Position numbers and translations under genes: made by a program. A DNA stretch of 64,000 bases from Aureispira anguillae (lineage in GTDB: Bacteria > Bacteroidota > Bacteroidia > Chitinophagales > Saprospiraceae). Each line of letters begins with the position of its first letter. Positions within the stretch are counted from its first letter, which is position 1. Below the pieces are notes generated by a model. That model searched no databases. It saw only the letters and a program-made list of their open reading frames with translations, and was not told the DNA's origin. The stretch covers positions 5,010,001 through 5,074,000 of the forward strand of contig NZ_AP026867.1 in NCBI RefSeq assembly GCF_026000115.1. Reading direction: 5' to 3'. Shown one piece after another: positions 17,101 to 26,149 of this stretch.

Positions 17101-19210
17101 TGTTTATTATTGGCGAGTAAGCATTGATTCTACGAATCCAAGTGTTGGTTATACTTGGTCCAATAGCTCCTTTATTTACATCAATGGAAGTTATCCAGGA
17201 TGGAATCAATCCCATTTTTTCCAATATCTAAAAGACGATCATACCAATATCTATATAGAAGAACCTGATCGACAATTTAAGTTTATTAATTCTATCCAAG
17301 AGGTTTCTGCCACAACCGCTCAAACCCCTTCTGTTATGCATCCCGAAAATGTTGCGCTTTATTTTAATGGGTCTAAATTAGACAAATGTAGATGCCCCAA
17401 CAAAAATGGTATTTATGTTTCTGTTATAGAACCTGGAACGTTAAATTTTTGGAAAATACCTGGCTTTAGCAATCAATATGGAGCGATAAATTGCGATGCA
17501 GCAGGGCGAATTTCTCCTACCTTTTTGTTTGAGACCAATACCGCAGCAGGTCGTGATTCTCTGGAGAATTTTATTAGTAATGTAATTCCCAATGATTATT
17601 ACGTATTGGTTTATACGCTCAATAATCCACTGCCTATTGCATGGAATAGTTCATTAATTAATGCCTTTAAAGATGAGGGGGCTTGGTATATTGACGATTG
17701 GGTGGCTAATTCTACCCCTACTAGTTCTCCTCCTTGGGGAACGTTCTTTAAGAAAGGAGACAGCTCTTATGTTCACAAAAGTTCTATGTTGGGAGCTCAT
17801 GTAAATGATGTGCTTACCATTTCAGGACTTTTACAAGAAAATTGGTTTCAAGGAGCGCAAACGTCTACTATTATTGGTCCTGCCAACTATTGGGGGTCAA
17901 TGCATTGGCAACACAGTAATTTAACCAATGATCGAGTTAGTGTAGAGGTCTTTGGTTTGGATGCCAATCAGAATGTACGAACTAGATTGATTGGCCCTAC
18001 CACCAACCTAGTGGAATCGCTGACGAGTATAGATCCCAACCAATATCCTTATTTAGAATTGGTTTGGAATACCTTAGATTCTATTAATCGAACTTCTGCC
18101 CAATTGGATTATTGGAGGGTAATCGCCGATATGGTTCCAGAGGCAGCACTTAGACCAGAATTGTTTGTGACCTTAGATAGTAGTTGCATACAACAAGGTC
18201 GGGAAATCAAATTGAGTATTGCTATGGAAAACATTAGCCCACTTGATATGGATAGTATGTTGGTGAAATTTGAAATTATAGGAAGTGGTCTGGTAAAATA
18301 TGCACGTCTAGATTCGTTACGTACAGGAGATACGCTACATGCTGATGTTAGTTTTCCGACCCTCAGCTTGCAAGGCAGCAATCATCAATTATTGGTTGAA
18401 ATTAATCCCAATGGCGATCAACCAGAGCAATATCATTTTAACAACATAGGCTTAGCAGCCTTTAAACTTCAGCAAGATGTTATCAATCCTGTTTTAGATG
18501 TTACCTTTGATGGGATTCATATTATGAACAAAGATATTGTTTCGGGTACGCCTGAAATTGTTATTACTTTGGCAGATGAAAACCCCTATTTAGGATTAGA
18601 AAACTTAGAGGATTTTAGTATTATTCTAAGACATCCTAGCCTTCCAAATGGAGAGATGTTTTTATCTCCAAGTACCACGGATATGCAATTTTATCCTGCT
18701 GATCCTAGCAAGTTAAATATAGAAAATAAAGCAAGAATCGTTATTCACCCTGATTTGCAAGCAGATGGAATTTATACCTTATTTGTAAGTGCGGCTGACC
18801 GTTCTGGCAACAACTCTGGAAACTTGAGTTATAGTGTAGATTTTGAGGTAATTAATAAGCCCTCTATTTCTAATATGCTCAATTACCCCAACCCTTTCTC
18901 GACCTCTACACAATTTGTATTTACCTTAACGGGAAGAGAATTACCCGATTATATGAAAATTCAAATTTTAACGGTTACGGGCAAAGTAGTGCGAGAAATT
19001 ATGCAGGAAGAATTGGGTACTTTACGAATTGGAATCAACCGTACAGAGTATGCTTGGGATGGAAAAGATGAATATGGTGACCAGCTTGCCAACGGGGTTT
19101 ATCTTTATCGAGTAATTACCAAACGAGATGGTGCCGATTATGATATTTATAGCAATCGAACCGATTATATGTTTAGACAAGGATTTGGCAAAATGTATCT
19201 TATGCGCTAA
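14150..19210 (+). CDS. porU: type IX secretion sortase, PorU/PorU2-type C25 peptidase
   Basis: A 1686-residue surface protein of the gingipain (C25) family. An N-terminal hydrophobic segment ending SLSTSLFAQ (about residues 22-40) is a signal peptide. The catalytic His657 lies in TFFGHSSA and the nucleophile Cys687 in ALGCYGG, the correct 30-residue spacing. Downstream are immunoglobulin-like or CARDB-like beta domains and, at about 1580-1686, a T9SS C-terminal domain with NYPNPF, FlgD-like DGKDEYGDQLANGVYLYRV. PorU cleaves the sorting domain from T9SS cargo and links cargo to A-LPS. Usual PorU is about 1100-1300 residues; this longer form fits what is annotated as PorU2 in Saprospiria and Cytophagia, so it may be a second sortase. 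It follows the porV gene. Confidence 0.88.
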   Translation: MKLEFDNLNRLYNHYKYWQIGLIICSLSFWGSLSTSLFAQGHNGLFGNEWIDYSPGKKYYKIKVTQDGMYRVSAAVLQQAGANLSSLNVAGIQVFHQGKEIPIQVESSGGVLSYVQFYGEKNRGDFDVNCYNEASHHFNEAYSLYTDTSAYFLTWDNTPSTEHYTTVGANLSNLPAKEQYFMHTNRVVYSSSWNEGLTWQVSTERLSKSTFEYGEGFGSSLAISRSTTVPSEHPYNSGPNATGSIKAFTAGDHAHVLNIKSGGTVYATHSFNAWKVDKFSASLPASIIQTGGTDLTAQGTANGSDKYFIAYAELTYPRLFNFDGNYIFPFSIAAHNNRKYIELNNIDNTNAGQNKFYLYDLTNKTRIQCFYDAANTRLLTDLTPSSQDRELVLINEGNSNSYTNVLAVETITFRNFSSSIFTPINYVIVTHPSLKSNSLGADPIFDYRAYRQSVAGGSYQTLEVSINELYDQFAYGISTHPLAIRHFAHYIKQNWIDPEYLYLIGKGRIYADIRTNKANLLLPTFGYPPSDHVLVASIQSDEPAIAVGRLSASTGDQVSAYLQKIKDVEAERAAPQTIADRGWTKNLLHLGGGKNSNEQNIIRYHLNTMKNTIEAPLYGGYVQSFFKSSTNPIQAAQSSYLDSLINSGVSMITFFGHSSANSFDFNLDHPQNYSNYKKYPLIMALGCYGGTMFAQTPLISEDFIFEPQAGAGVFLASSSAAALEALNQFAQHFYTGIGNTHYNEGAAKSAKSAIRALENASNYTTTNQMACHYMTYHGDPAYQVSTATHPDYYIDNSLVSHSPDIVTVQMNTFNLELDVYNIGKAIDTVFNIRVERIFPNGTSAFVTSQQVSAPLFRSNITIPVPVGNSEALGINKFNIYIDADNDIDEQPNPAAENNNEVIQYCVAILSDAIVPVYPYEFAIVPNAPITLKASTGNAFALPQTYAIQIDTTAYFNSPLLEQTTISQVGGLVEWTPSMSYLDSVVYYWRVSIDSTNPSVGYTWSNSSFIYINGSYPGWNQSHFFQYLKDDHTNIYIEEPDRQFKFINSIQEVSATTAQTPSVMHPENVALYFNGSKLDKCRCPNKNGIYVSVIEPGTLNFWKIPGFSNQYGAINCDAAGRISPTFLFETNTAAGRDSLENFISNVIPNDYYVLVYTLNNPLPIAWNSSLINAFKDEGAWYIDDWVANSTPTSSPPWGTFFKKGDSSYVHKSSMLGAHVNDVLTISGLLQENWFQGAQTSTIIGPANYWGSMHWQHSNLTNDRVSVEVFGLDANQNVRTRLIGPTTNLVESLTSIDPNQYPYLELVWNTLDSINRTSAQLDYWRVIADMVPEAALRPELFVTLDSSCIQQGREIKLSIAMENISPLDMDSMLVKFEIIGSGLVKYARLDSLRTGDTLHADVSFPTLSLQGSNHQLLVEINPNGDQPEQYHFNNIGLAAFKLQQDVINPVLDVTFDGIHIMNKDIVSGTPEIVITLADENPYLGLENLEDFSIILRHPSLPNGEMFLSPSTTDMQFYPADPSKLNIENKARIVIHPDLQADGIYTLFVSAADRSGNNSGNLSYSVDFEVINKPSISNMLNYPNPFSTSTQFVFTLTGRELPDYMKIQILTVTGKVVREIMQEELGTLRIGINRTEYAWDGKDEYGDQLANGVYLYRVITKRDGADYDIYSNRTDYMFRQGFGKMYLMR

Positions 19211-19390
19211 TTAGTTAGTGCGCTTTGCTTATGAGCTCGCAGGGCTCGGTTCACTATGTTCATTCACTAAGCTGCTCGTTTACTGCGTTCATGCTCATTG
19301 TTCCCTACAGTCATGAGCGCTGGACTTAGTTACTCACTAGGATCATGAGCTAGTTCTTTGTTTATTAACAACAATAAGACTTAACGTTTA
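19211..19390. repeat. low-complexity spacer with recurring TTCAYT/GCTCAT-like words
   Basis: The first 180 bp after the sortase gene are higher in GC than the surroundings and are built of short recurring words (TTCACTA, TTCATTCACT, GTTCATGCTCAT, TCATGAGC, TTAGTTACTCACT). No ORF or stable single fold is evident. It looks like the low-complexity intergenic filler sometimes seen in Bacteroidota genomes. Confidence 0.4.
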
Positions 19391-19391
19391 G

Positions 19392-19419
19392 AGAGCTGCA
19401 AGATTTGCAGCTCTTTTTT
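19392..19419 (+). terminator. terminator downstream of porU
   Basis: AGAGCTGCAA and TTGCAGCTCT pair over 10 bp around a 3-nt loop, followed by six Ts. Confidence 0.9.
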
Positions 19420-19446
19420 ATTATTCCAATAATACGTTAAAAATAC

Positions 19447-19454
19447 TATCTTTG
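19447..19454 (+). promoter_or_regulatory. -7 promoter box for the crotonase gene
   Basis: TATCTTTG is a perfect match to the Bacteroidota -7 consensus TAnnTTTG, 30 bp before the start codon at 19485. No good -33 TTTG is present at the expected distance. Confidence 0.6.
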
Positions 19455-19484
19455 TCGTAATAATAAAATCAAAAGCACATACCA

Positions 19485-20267
19485 ATGGAATATAAAAATC
19501 TTTTAACAACGTATAAGGATGGTATTTTAGTTGTTACCATCAATCGCCCTAAGGCACTAAATGCCCTTAATAAGCAAACATTAAGCGACTTACGTCAATT
19601 GTTTGAGAAAGACGCCTTAAACCTTGAAGGCTTGCGAGGAGTCGTTTTGACTGGTGCAGGTGAAAAGGCATTTGTAGCTGGAGCTGATATTACAGAATTT
19701 AATGGTTTAGATGCTCAGGGCGGCTTAGACATGGCTCAAAATGGTCATGACATTTTCTTTAGTATAGAACGCTTTCATGTCCCTGTTATTGCTGCTGTTG
19801 GTGGCTATGCTTTGGGAGGTGGATGCGAATTGGCAATGGCTTGTCATATTCGTGTAGCCAGTGACAAAGCATTGTTTGGGCAACCTGAGGTTAACTTGGG
19901 TTTAATCCCTGGCTATGGAGGAACACAACGATTGATCCAATATATAGGCAAAGGCAGAGCATTAGAACTCTTGATGACAGCAGATATGATTGATGCACAA
20001 AAAGCCTTGGATTGGGGACTCGCTAATCATGTGGTACCTCATGGCGAAGAAATTGAAAAAGCCATCGAAATTTTGAAAAAAATTGCCAAAAAGGCACCTC
20101 TTGCCATCAGCAAAACAATTGCGACCGTTAATGCTTATTTTGACAAGGAGCATGATGGTTTTAAGCAGGAAGTATTGCAATTTGCACAAACTGTCAAAAC
20201 AGAAGATTTTAAAGAGGGAGCTGCGGCTTTCTTAGAAAAACGCAAAGCTGTTTTTCAAGGAAAATAA
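19485..20267 (+). CDS. enoyl-CoA hydratase/isomerase (crotonase family)
   Basis: A 260-residue cytoplasmic crotonase. The oxyanion-hole block AFVAGADITEF (62-72) and the two catalytic glutamates, Glu115 in GGGCELAMA and Glu135 in GQPEVNLGLIPGYGGTQR, match short-chain enoyl-CoA hydratases, which hydrate 2-enoyl-CoA to 3-hydroxyacyl-CoA in beta-oxidation or butyrate/phenylacetate metabolism. Having both glutamates argues for a true hydratase over a 1,4-dihydroxynaphthoyl-CoA synthase or a decarboxylase. The gene has its own promoter box and terminator, so it is monocistronic. Confidence 0.93.
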   Translation: MEYKNLLTTYKDGILVVTINRPKALNALNKQTLSDLRQLFEKDALNLEGLRGVVLTGAGEKAFVAGADITEFNGLDAQGGLDMAQNGHDIFFSIERFHVPVIAAVGGYALGGGCELAMACHIRVASDKALFGQPEVNLGLIPGYGGTQRLIQYIGKGRALELLMTADMIDAQKALDWGLANHVVPHGEEIEKAIEILKKIAKKAPLAISKTIATVNAYFDKEHDGFKQEVLQFAQTVKTEDFKEGAAAFLEKRKAVFQGK

Positions 20268-20281
20268 TTCTTTTCCTTACC

Positions 20282-20320
20282 AAAAAGCCGCTTTTTTCTG
20301 ATGAAAAAAGCGGCTTTTTT
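20282..20320. terminator. bidirectional terminator
   Basis: A 16-bp perfect stem (20282-20297 with 20304-20319) around CTGATG, with A-runs on the left and T-runs on the right arm. It serves the crotonase gene on the plus strand and the Omp28 pair on the minus strand. Confidence 0.93.
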
Positions 20321-20337
20321 TATTGCACATCCCAACC

Positions 20338-21159
20338 TTAAGGCACCAAATCTGCTTCTGCGGCTTGTAACACATAACGTTCATCTCCTTGGTAATGTAC
20401 AAACGCTACTAGATGGCAATTATCAGGATTCCAATCCGTTGGTAAGGTATACGTTAACACTTCCTGATGTGGTGTGAGTGTTTCGCCCTTTTCTTGAATT
20501 TTAGTTCCCCAAGTATCAGTAATAACATCTCTTAATACATGATTGTGCTCATAATTATAGTCCCATCCTGATAGCCCTTCTTGCGGAGCAATAATGTGAC
20601 TCTCTGTAATTAAAACCGTCAAACCAACTCTTTCCTTCATTCTAACCGCATTGGTTGGTGCAACATCTACTGTTACGGTAACTTTACGATTATTGTCATC
20701 ATAAGTTGGATTCAATTGAATCGTAGCATCTGGTGGCAAACAGAGTTCTGCTGCAATCGAACCTGCCCAATTGGTAAAGCCTTCAAGTGCATAAACTCCA
20801 GATTCTTCAAAATATTTTCGATTCACCATTGCGCTAGGGAGATTAGAAGCCTTCATATCTTTCTCTATTATTTCCCCATCTGCTGTTCGAAAATCATATC
20901 CATTCTGAGGTGCCGAATAAACTGGCCAGTGAGAATGAATTGCAACAGGCACTATTTTATTGGGATAGGTTTGTTGCAATTCTTTTATTTTCCGATGCCC
21001 TGAAGGGCAATTTACGCATTTCATTCCTGTAAACTCCTCCACCAAAACAACTCGATCGGTTTGGCAAGGAACAATGGTTGGCGGTTTTTCTGGGCAACAG
21101 CTTATGGCTAAAAAACAAGCTATAATGGTTGCAAATACATAATTAAGTCTATGCATCAT
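20338..21159 (-). CDS. Omp28-related lipoprotein (copy 2)
   Basis: A 273-residue lipoprotein (lipobox LAISC, Cys21) of the Omp28-related family. Residues 36-52 (RVVLVEEFTGMKCVNCP) form the start of a thioredoxin-like fold with a CxxC pair, Cys48 and Cys51. In this family the domain is thought to face the periplasm or cell surface and its redox role is unproven. It lies 3 bp downstream of a paralogue with the same architecture, so the two form an operon produced by tandem duplication. ATG ATG at 21154-21159 gives two equivalent starts. Confidence 0.85.
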   Translation of the reverse strand: MMHRLNYVFATIIACFLAISCCPEKPPTIVPCQTDRVVLVEEFTGMKCVNCPSGHRKIKELQQTYPNKIVPVAIHSHWPVYSAPQNGYDFRTADGEIIEKDMKASNLPSAMVNRKYFEESGVYALEGFTNWAGSIAAELCLPPDATIQLNPTYDDNNRKVTVTVDVAPTNAVRMKERVGLTVLITESHIIAPQEGLSGWDYNYEHNHVLRDVITDTWGTKIQEKGETLTPHQEVLTYTLPTDWNPDNCHLVAFVHYQGDERYVLQAAEADLVP

Positions 21160-21162
21160 TTT

Positions 21163-21987
21163 TTATTTTAGGTGAGCTTCTACAGCTTGAATAACTTCTT
21201 TATTACCATCCCCTTTATAGTGTACAAAAGCAACAACATAACAATTATCAGCATCCCATCCCGCAGGAATTTCATAATCTGTAATTACCTTTTGTTGCGC
21301 ACTCAGCACATTTCCTTTTGTAATCAAAACATCTCCCGTATAACTATCCGTTATTACATCCCTAAGCACATGTTTATGTACATAAGCAGGATCCGCTCCA
21401 TTTGGCGTTACTTGATAACCAACAATATTATTTTCTGTTATCATAACAGATACCGCCAAATCCTCATCAATTGCATCTGTAAAAAAGCTACTAGGAGTCA
21501 TATCTACAGTAACCGATGCTTTTCTAGTTGCATCATCATAAGTAGTTGTCACTGATAAATCAGCAATGGGTCGATTGCAAATTTCAGCACCAATATAACC
21601 TGCCCATTCTGCCAAATCAGTAATTACATCACTTTCTCCTTCAAAAACTTTTCGATTGATACTTGCAGAAGGATAGCCTGAAACAGGTCCCAAATACGAA
21701 GACTCTAAGCTTTCTCCATCTGGGCATTTTAAATCAAAACCATTGTACTCCTTAGCAAAGAAACCAGCATGGATACCAACTACAATAATCTTACCTGGGT
21801 TTTGACCAGAAAGAACCTCTAATTTTTCGGTTCCAATGGGACAGTTGACACACTTAATCCCCGTAAATTCTTCTACAAGAACAACTCTATTGGTTTGACA
21901 AGGAGTAATTTCAGGAGGAATCTCCTCACATCCTAAAGCGATAAAACTACCAATCGCTAACGTCAATACTGCTTTGATTTTATTCAT
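21163..21987 (-). CDS. Omp28-related lipoprotein (copy 1)
   Basis: A 274-residue lipoprotein (lipobox IALGC, Cys20) paralogous to the next gene in the operon. The shared block RVVLVEEFTGIKCVNCP carries the redox pair Cys46 and Cys49, and both proteins share the HNHVLRDVITD / HKHVLRDVITD and VVAFVHYKGD motifs near the C-terminus. Omp28 was first described as a Porphyromonas outer-membrane adhesin-like protein. The operon starts here, 25 bp after the end of the zinc exporter gene, and may be cotranscribed with it. Confidence 0.85.
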   Translation of the reverse strand: MNKIKAVLTLAIGSFIALGCEEIPPEITPCQTNRVVLVEEFTGIKCVNCPIGTEKLEVLSGQNPGKIIVVGIHAGFFAKEYNGFDLKCPDGESLESSYLGPVSGYPSASINRKVFEGESDVITDLAEWAGYIGAEICNRPIADLSVTTTYDDATRKASVTVDMTPSSFFTDAIDEDLAVSVMITENNIVGYQVTPNGADPAYVHKHVLRDVITDSYTGDVLITKGNVLSAQQKVITDYEIPAGWDADNCYVVAFVHYKGDGNKEVIQAVEAHLK

Positions 21988-22012
21988 AATGTTTATGTTT
22001 TATAGTAGTACA

Positions 22013-22963
22013 CTAATGTTCATGATGATGATGGTCTTCTTGCTCGCTAACAATAGTACATGCTGTAGCAGAACATGTTTCATCTTTTTTTTCTATTTCT
22101 AAAGTAACATGCTTAATATTTTCATGTTCCAAAAGGTGTTTTATTTTAGACTTTAATACTGCGGCATCCTCAAACGTACAAGCTTGTTGAATAACTAAAT
22201 GTGCTGTCATTGCATTTTCTGCTGTACTAAGTGCCCAAACATGAATATGGTGCATAGAAACAATTCCATCCATTTCTAATATTTTTTGGCGAATTGATGC
22301 TAAGTTAATTTCCTTAGGCACCCCGTCTAGAATTAAACGAATACTATCTTTAAACAGGCTCCAAGTAGATAACATAATCATAGCAACAATGACCCAACTC
22401 ATCACTGTATCCACCCAATACCAGTCCGTCCACCAAATAACAAGCCCACTAATTACCACTCCTATAGAAACCAATGTATCGGCTAACATATGCAAATAAG
22501 CCCCTTTGATATTCAAGTCTTTGTCTTTGTCTTTTACAAAAAGCCAAGCGGTAAAACCATTGATCACAATGCCAAAACTAGCAATCATAGCGGTGACTGA
22601 GCCATTTATAACAACGGGATTGAGCCAACGATCTATACTTTCCCACAAAATCACTCCTACAGCAGTCAATAATAAAAGAGCATTGATCAACGCTGCCAAA
22701 ATAGTTGTTTTTCGGTAACCGTAAGTATAATTAAGATTTGGGGCGATTGCCAGTAATTTAAAGGCAACCAATGCCAAAACTAAAGCAATTACATCACTGA
22801 AATTATGCCCAGCATCTGACAACAAAGCAAGCGAATCATATCTCAATCCAGCAATTACTTCTAATAGAACAAAGATTATATTGAGTATAATACCAAAAAT
22901 TAATGCCTTATTTACATCTGCAATTCGAAGTTCATGATGTTGGTGGTCATGGTTATGTCCCAT
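22013..22963 (-). CDS. cation diffusion facilitator, zinc exporter (CzcD/ZitB-like)
   Basis: A 316-residue inner-membrane CDF protein that exports Zn2+ in exchange for protons. The N-terminus is His-rich (GHNHDHQHH) and so is the C-terminus (EDHHHHEH). Six helices carry the two zinc-site pairs His53/Asp57 (SDAGHNFSD) and His158/Asp162 (HMLAD). The His-x3-Asp form in TM2 is typical of zinc-selective members. A cytosolic C-terminal domain (about 215-300, SMHHIHVWAL) is the dimerising metal sensor. The Omp28 operon follows. Confidence 0.93.
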   Translation of the reverse strand: MGHNHDHQHHELRIADVNKALIFGIILNIIFVLLEVIAGLRYDSLALLSDAGHNFSDVIALVLALVAFKLLAIAPNLNYTYGYRKTTILAALINALLLLTAVGVILWESIDRWLNPVVINGSVTAMIASFGIVINGFTAWLFVKDKDKDLNIKGAYLHMLADTLVSIGVVISGLVIWWTDWYWVDTVMSWVIVAMIMLSTWSLFKDSIRLILDGVPKEINLASIRQKILEMDGIVSMHHIHVWALSTAENAMTAHLVIQQACTFEDAAVLKSKIKHLLEHENIKHVTLEIEKKDETCSATACTIVSEQEDHHHHEH

Positions 22964-23080
22964 ACTAAGTAATAATGTTGGTTAAAGTAAAAATACAAAT
23001 TAATATTCCAAATATGATCATTTATTCATATGGCATTTGAGCTATTTTTAGGGCTTTTGTTCGATTCTTTATTCTACTCC

Positions 23081-23485
23081 CTAAGATTCAAGAAGTGGAT
23101 TTATAGCCTGCTCTAGCGGTTCAACAACGGGCTGATCCATTTTCTGTATGGCAAAAAACGCATAAAACATTAAGAATAGAACAATTAACAAAGTAGCATT
23201 TCCAAGCCCTCCTATACAAGATCTCAATATACCACTTTCTCTAAAACGAATGCTTTGTATCCCATTCCAAAAACCAATACATGCCCCTATTAATACGGCA
23301 ATCAAAGGGATTCCAACCATTAACAGCTTCCCCCCCATCCATATCTCTAAATAATTTACCAATAGAGCCATTAGCAATGCAATGCACAATATGCCTAAAT
23401 TATAAGCTAAAAATCGAATGGATCTATCACTATAATCAAGCTTAACCTTAAGTTCTTCTTGATCTAAAATATTATGGTGTTCCAT
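23081..23485 (-). CDS. small membrane protein of unknown function
   Basis: A 134-residue protein with a polar N-terminus (1-22) and three predicted membrane helices (about 25-45, 52-72 and 92-114), ending in a short acidic tail. No family was recognised. It begins 8 bp after the DUF998 gene on the same strand, so the two are an operon and may act together in the membrane. Confidence 0.7.
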   Translation of the reverse strand: MEHHNILDQEELKVKLDYSDRSIRFLAYNLGILCIALLMALLVNYLEIWMGGKLLMVGIPLIAVLIGACIGFWNGIQSIRFRESGILRSCIGGLGNATLLIVLFLMFYAFFAIQKMDQPVVEPLEQAINPLLES

Positions 23486-23493
23486 TCTTAATG

Positions 23494-24198
23494 CTATTGT
23501 TCATTTGAAACAGGCAACTCTCCGAATGAAAAAGCAACTTCTTGGCGCTCCTTTTCTATTTTTTGAAACTGAAGCATTTTAACAGAAACCACTAAAATCC
23601 AAGAAGTTAATGTCAAAAAAATCATCCATTCTAAAAAAGGCAGCCACCAAATTTCTGGACGGTCAAAAAGAGGACCAGCTTCTCTCTTAACAGCCATTAA
23701 TTCTTTGGGCATACTCATAAATAAAACAAATACAAAGGGTATTAAAAAGCCATGGATAGCAGTATGTCGGGGGAAAGGGTGGTTGTTTTCTTTCCAAATG
23801 CTCCAAGAAAATAAAGTGGTAGACAATGCCATCAATGAAAAAAAGCTAACGGCCAAGACCAAATGAGGAATTCTATGATCTTCGGGAACTAGACCAACCC
23901 CTACGCATAGGACAGAAGAACACACTCCCATTACAACCGCAATTTTATTGGTCTTTGAAGCAGAATAAGTCGCCAAGCCCAACGTAAAAATGGCAAAACC
24001 TAGAGAGGAAATAATAATTCCATTGTTATAAATAAAATGATTGATCGAAAACCGAGTGCTGCCCAATTCAGAGATAAAGTGATTAAAAATGGAGTAGGCT
24101 TCTCCCTGTTGTCCCTGGTAAGGAATGGCAGCAATAAGTATGACACTATACAAGATAAGACAGGTTGTTATGCCTGCATAAGGGGCTATTTTTTTCAT
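23494..24198 (-). CDS. DUF998 family membrane protein
   Basis: A 234-residue integral membrane protein with about six helices. The FNHFISELGS motif (residues 38-47) after the first helix, and the general hydrophobic layout, fit the DUF998 family found across bacteria and archaea. Function is unknown. It is the first gene of a two-gene operon with the small membrane protein downstream. Confidence 0.72.
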   Translation of the reverse strand: MKKIAPYAGITTCLILYSVILIAAIPYQGQQGEAYSIFNHFISELGSTRFSINHFIYNNGIIISSLGFAIFTLGLATYSASKTNKIAVVMGVCSSVLCVGVGLVPEDHRIPHLVLAVSFFSLMALSTTLFSWSIWKENNHPFPRHTAIHGFLIPFVFVLFMSMPKELMAVKREAGPLFDRPEIWWLPFLEWMIFLTLTSWILVVSVKMLQFQKIEKERQEVAFSFGELPVSNEQ

Positions 24199-24344
24199 AA
24201 TTTAGGTTGTTATTTTCTTTTATCAATAGGAGACTATTCTTTTTTAGAATGAGAATTTTCACTCCAAGGAAGAACCTAATAATATAACAAAAAAAACGCC
24301 ATTTTGCAACTTTCTATAGCCCAATATTGCAACCCAAAACTAAA

Positions 24345-24776
24345 TTACCCCAGCATATAATCCAATACTTTTTTCCAAGTTTCAAAAGGAGCAGTACCAA
24401 ACAACAATTGCTCTCCTTCAAATTCGGGATATAGGTGATCATCAATCAAAAAGTCACCTTTTAACAACCCTTTTCGCTTACAAATAATTAGATTTTTGGT
24501 TCTTTCCAAACCAAGGTGCTGCTCTACCCATACCCTTTTTTCGGTGTAACAAAGTGGATTTCTATAAGAAGGAGCAGTAAGAATATAGACTTCAAAATGT
24601 TGCTCCAGTTTTTGATAAGCAGTTAAGGCGTCTGGCAAGGGTTTTAGGCTGGTAAAAAAACCGTATTGAGATTGAGGATAAAGTAGCGTTCCATTGCTCT
24701 GTTCTTTCATTTCATTTGATTTGGATTGAAAATCACAAAGCGTATTGTCCATGTCTATGTAGATGCGTTTCTTCAT
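24345..24776 (-). CDS. 5'(3')-deoxyribonucleotidase-like HAD phosphatase (NT5C type)
   Basis: A 143-residue cytoplasmic HAD-superfamily phosphatase. Motif I is YIDMDNTLCDF with nucleophile Asp8 and acid/base Asp10. Motif II is LTAPS, and a lysine (CKRKGLLKGDFLIDD) and the closing DD correspond to motifs III and IV. The short size and minimal cap match the 5' nucleotidase, NT5C family, which dephosphorylates (deoxy)nucleoside monophosphates. It is monocistronic. Confidence 0.88.
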   Translation of the reverse strand: MKKRIYIDMDNTLCDFQSKSNEMKEQSNGTLLYPQSQYGFFTSLKPLPDALTAYQKLEQHFEVYILTAPSYRNPLCYTEKRVWVEQHLGLERTKNLIICKRKGLLKGDFLIDDHLYPEFEGEQLLFGTAPFETWKKVLDYMLG

Positions 24777-24937
24777 ATAGTTATTTTTAGCAGACTATTG
24801 CTGCATACAATAATAGGTCTAGCATAAAGAGCAATATACCTTTATCCTTTTCTCCCCCAATGCTATTTAAAATTTAAGTTTCTAAAAATAGGCTTTTGAT
24901 TAGAATTATCTGTATTATTAATTAAAATTTAAGATCA

Positions 24938-26149
24938 ATGCAACTGTTACTTCCTTTATCCCTTATACTTTTATTTATTTTTCTTCCACTTTATTTGCGA
25001 AAAATTGCTAATTCTATTCAACTAAGCAACCTATTGAGTGATGTTGTTGTTTGTTTTGGTGTAGGTGTTCTTATCGGAAATACGCAATCGTGGTGGATGC
25101 CCAATACGTTGCATCAAGAACTTGCTTTTTCTATCGCCGAAACCAGTACCGCAGCCTCTGTATTGGTGGCAATCCCAATGTTACTGATGACAAGCAATAT
25201 CAGCGCTTCTATCCGTTATGCTCCCAAATTTTTAATTTCATTTGGTTTATGTATTCTAGCCGTATTAATAGCAACACTATTTACGATCTATTGTTTTCCT
25301 AACTTAGAGTATTTAAGCGAAACAGCAGGTTGTTTGGTTGGCGTTTATACAGGAGGCACCCCCAATATGGTTGCCATTAGTTATGCTATTAAGGCTCCTA
25401 ATGAGCTATTTGTTATCCTAAATACAACCGATCTATTCTGTTCAGGGCTTTATTTTATTTTTCTAACCTCCATTGCCAAGCCCTTTTATAGCCTATTTCT
25501 ATCCCCTTCCCGTTTGTCACAGACTAACAATTACAGTCCATTGAACAAGGAACCCATCTTATCAGATTCATTGCAAGACGAAACTAAATCATCGACAAAA
25601 TTGTTAACCAATGAAACGATTTTGCCAATATTCAAATCACTTATTTTTTCATTTATTTGCATTGGCGTTTCGGTAGGATTAGGGCTTCTATTTGCTACTC
25701 CTAATGGTGGCATTAATGAAATGCTACTAATGATTGTTTTATCTACGAGTAGTATTTTATTGTCTTTTCATCCTAAGATACAAGGCCTTAAAGGAGTTTA
25801 TGAATTTGCCCAATACCTTTTGCTAATTTTTGCCTTAGCAGTAGGATTCATGGCAGATTTCACTAAGTTAGCAGATGTCGGCATCACTTATTTATCGTTT
25901 AATGCCATCTTAGTCATTAGCCTATTAATCCTACACCTCATATTGGGGATTTGGTTTAAAATAGACACCGATACCTTCATCATAACATCCACCGCCTGTG
26001 TTTTTGGTCCTCCATTTATTGGGCAAGTATGCAGTGCCATCAAAAATAAAGAAATGTTGGCTCCTGGCATGGCATTGGGGGTATTAGGCTTGATTATTGG
26101 AACCTATCTAGGCATTTTAGTTACGAATATCATTGGGTATTATTTTTGA
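24938..26149 (+). CDS. DUF819 family membrane protein
   Basis: A 403-residue polytopic membrane protein with about 10-12 helices in two halves joined by a polar loop (about 190-225). The motifs AETSTAASVLVAIPMLL and GCLVGVYTGGTPNMVAI are typical of DUF819, whose inverted-repeat-like layout suggests a transporter (it has been likened to gluconate or Na+-coupled permeases). The substrate is unknown. It is divergent from the nucleotidase gene. Confidence 0.85.
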   Translation: MQLLLPLSLILLFIFLPLYLRKIANSIQLSNLLSDVVVCFGVGVLIGNTQSWWMPNTLHQELAFSIAETSTAASVLVAIPMLLMTSNISASIRYAPKFLISFGLCILAVLIATLFTIYCFPNLEYLSETAGCLVGVYTGGTPNMVAISYAIKAPNELFVILNTTDLFCSGLYFIFLTSIAKPFYSLFLSPSRLSQTNNYSPLNKEPILSDSLQDETKSSTKLLTNETILPIFKSLIFSFICIGVSVGLGLLFATPNGGINEMLLMIVLSTSSILLSFHPKIQGLKGVYEFAQYLLLIFALAVGFMADFTKLADVGITYLSFNAILVISLLILHLILGIWFKIDTDTFIITSTACVFGPPFIGQVCSAIKNKEMLAPGMALGVLGLIIGTYLGILVTNIIGYYF

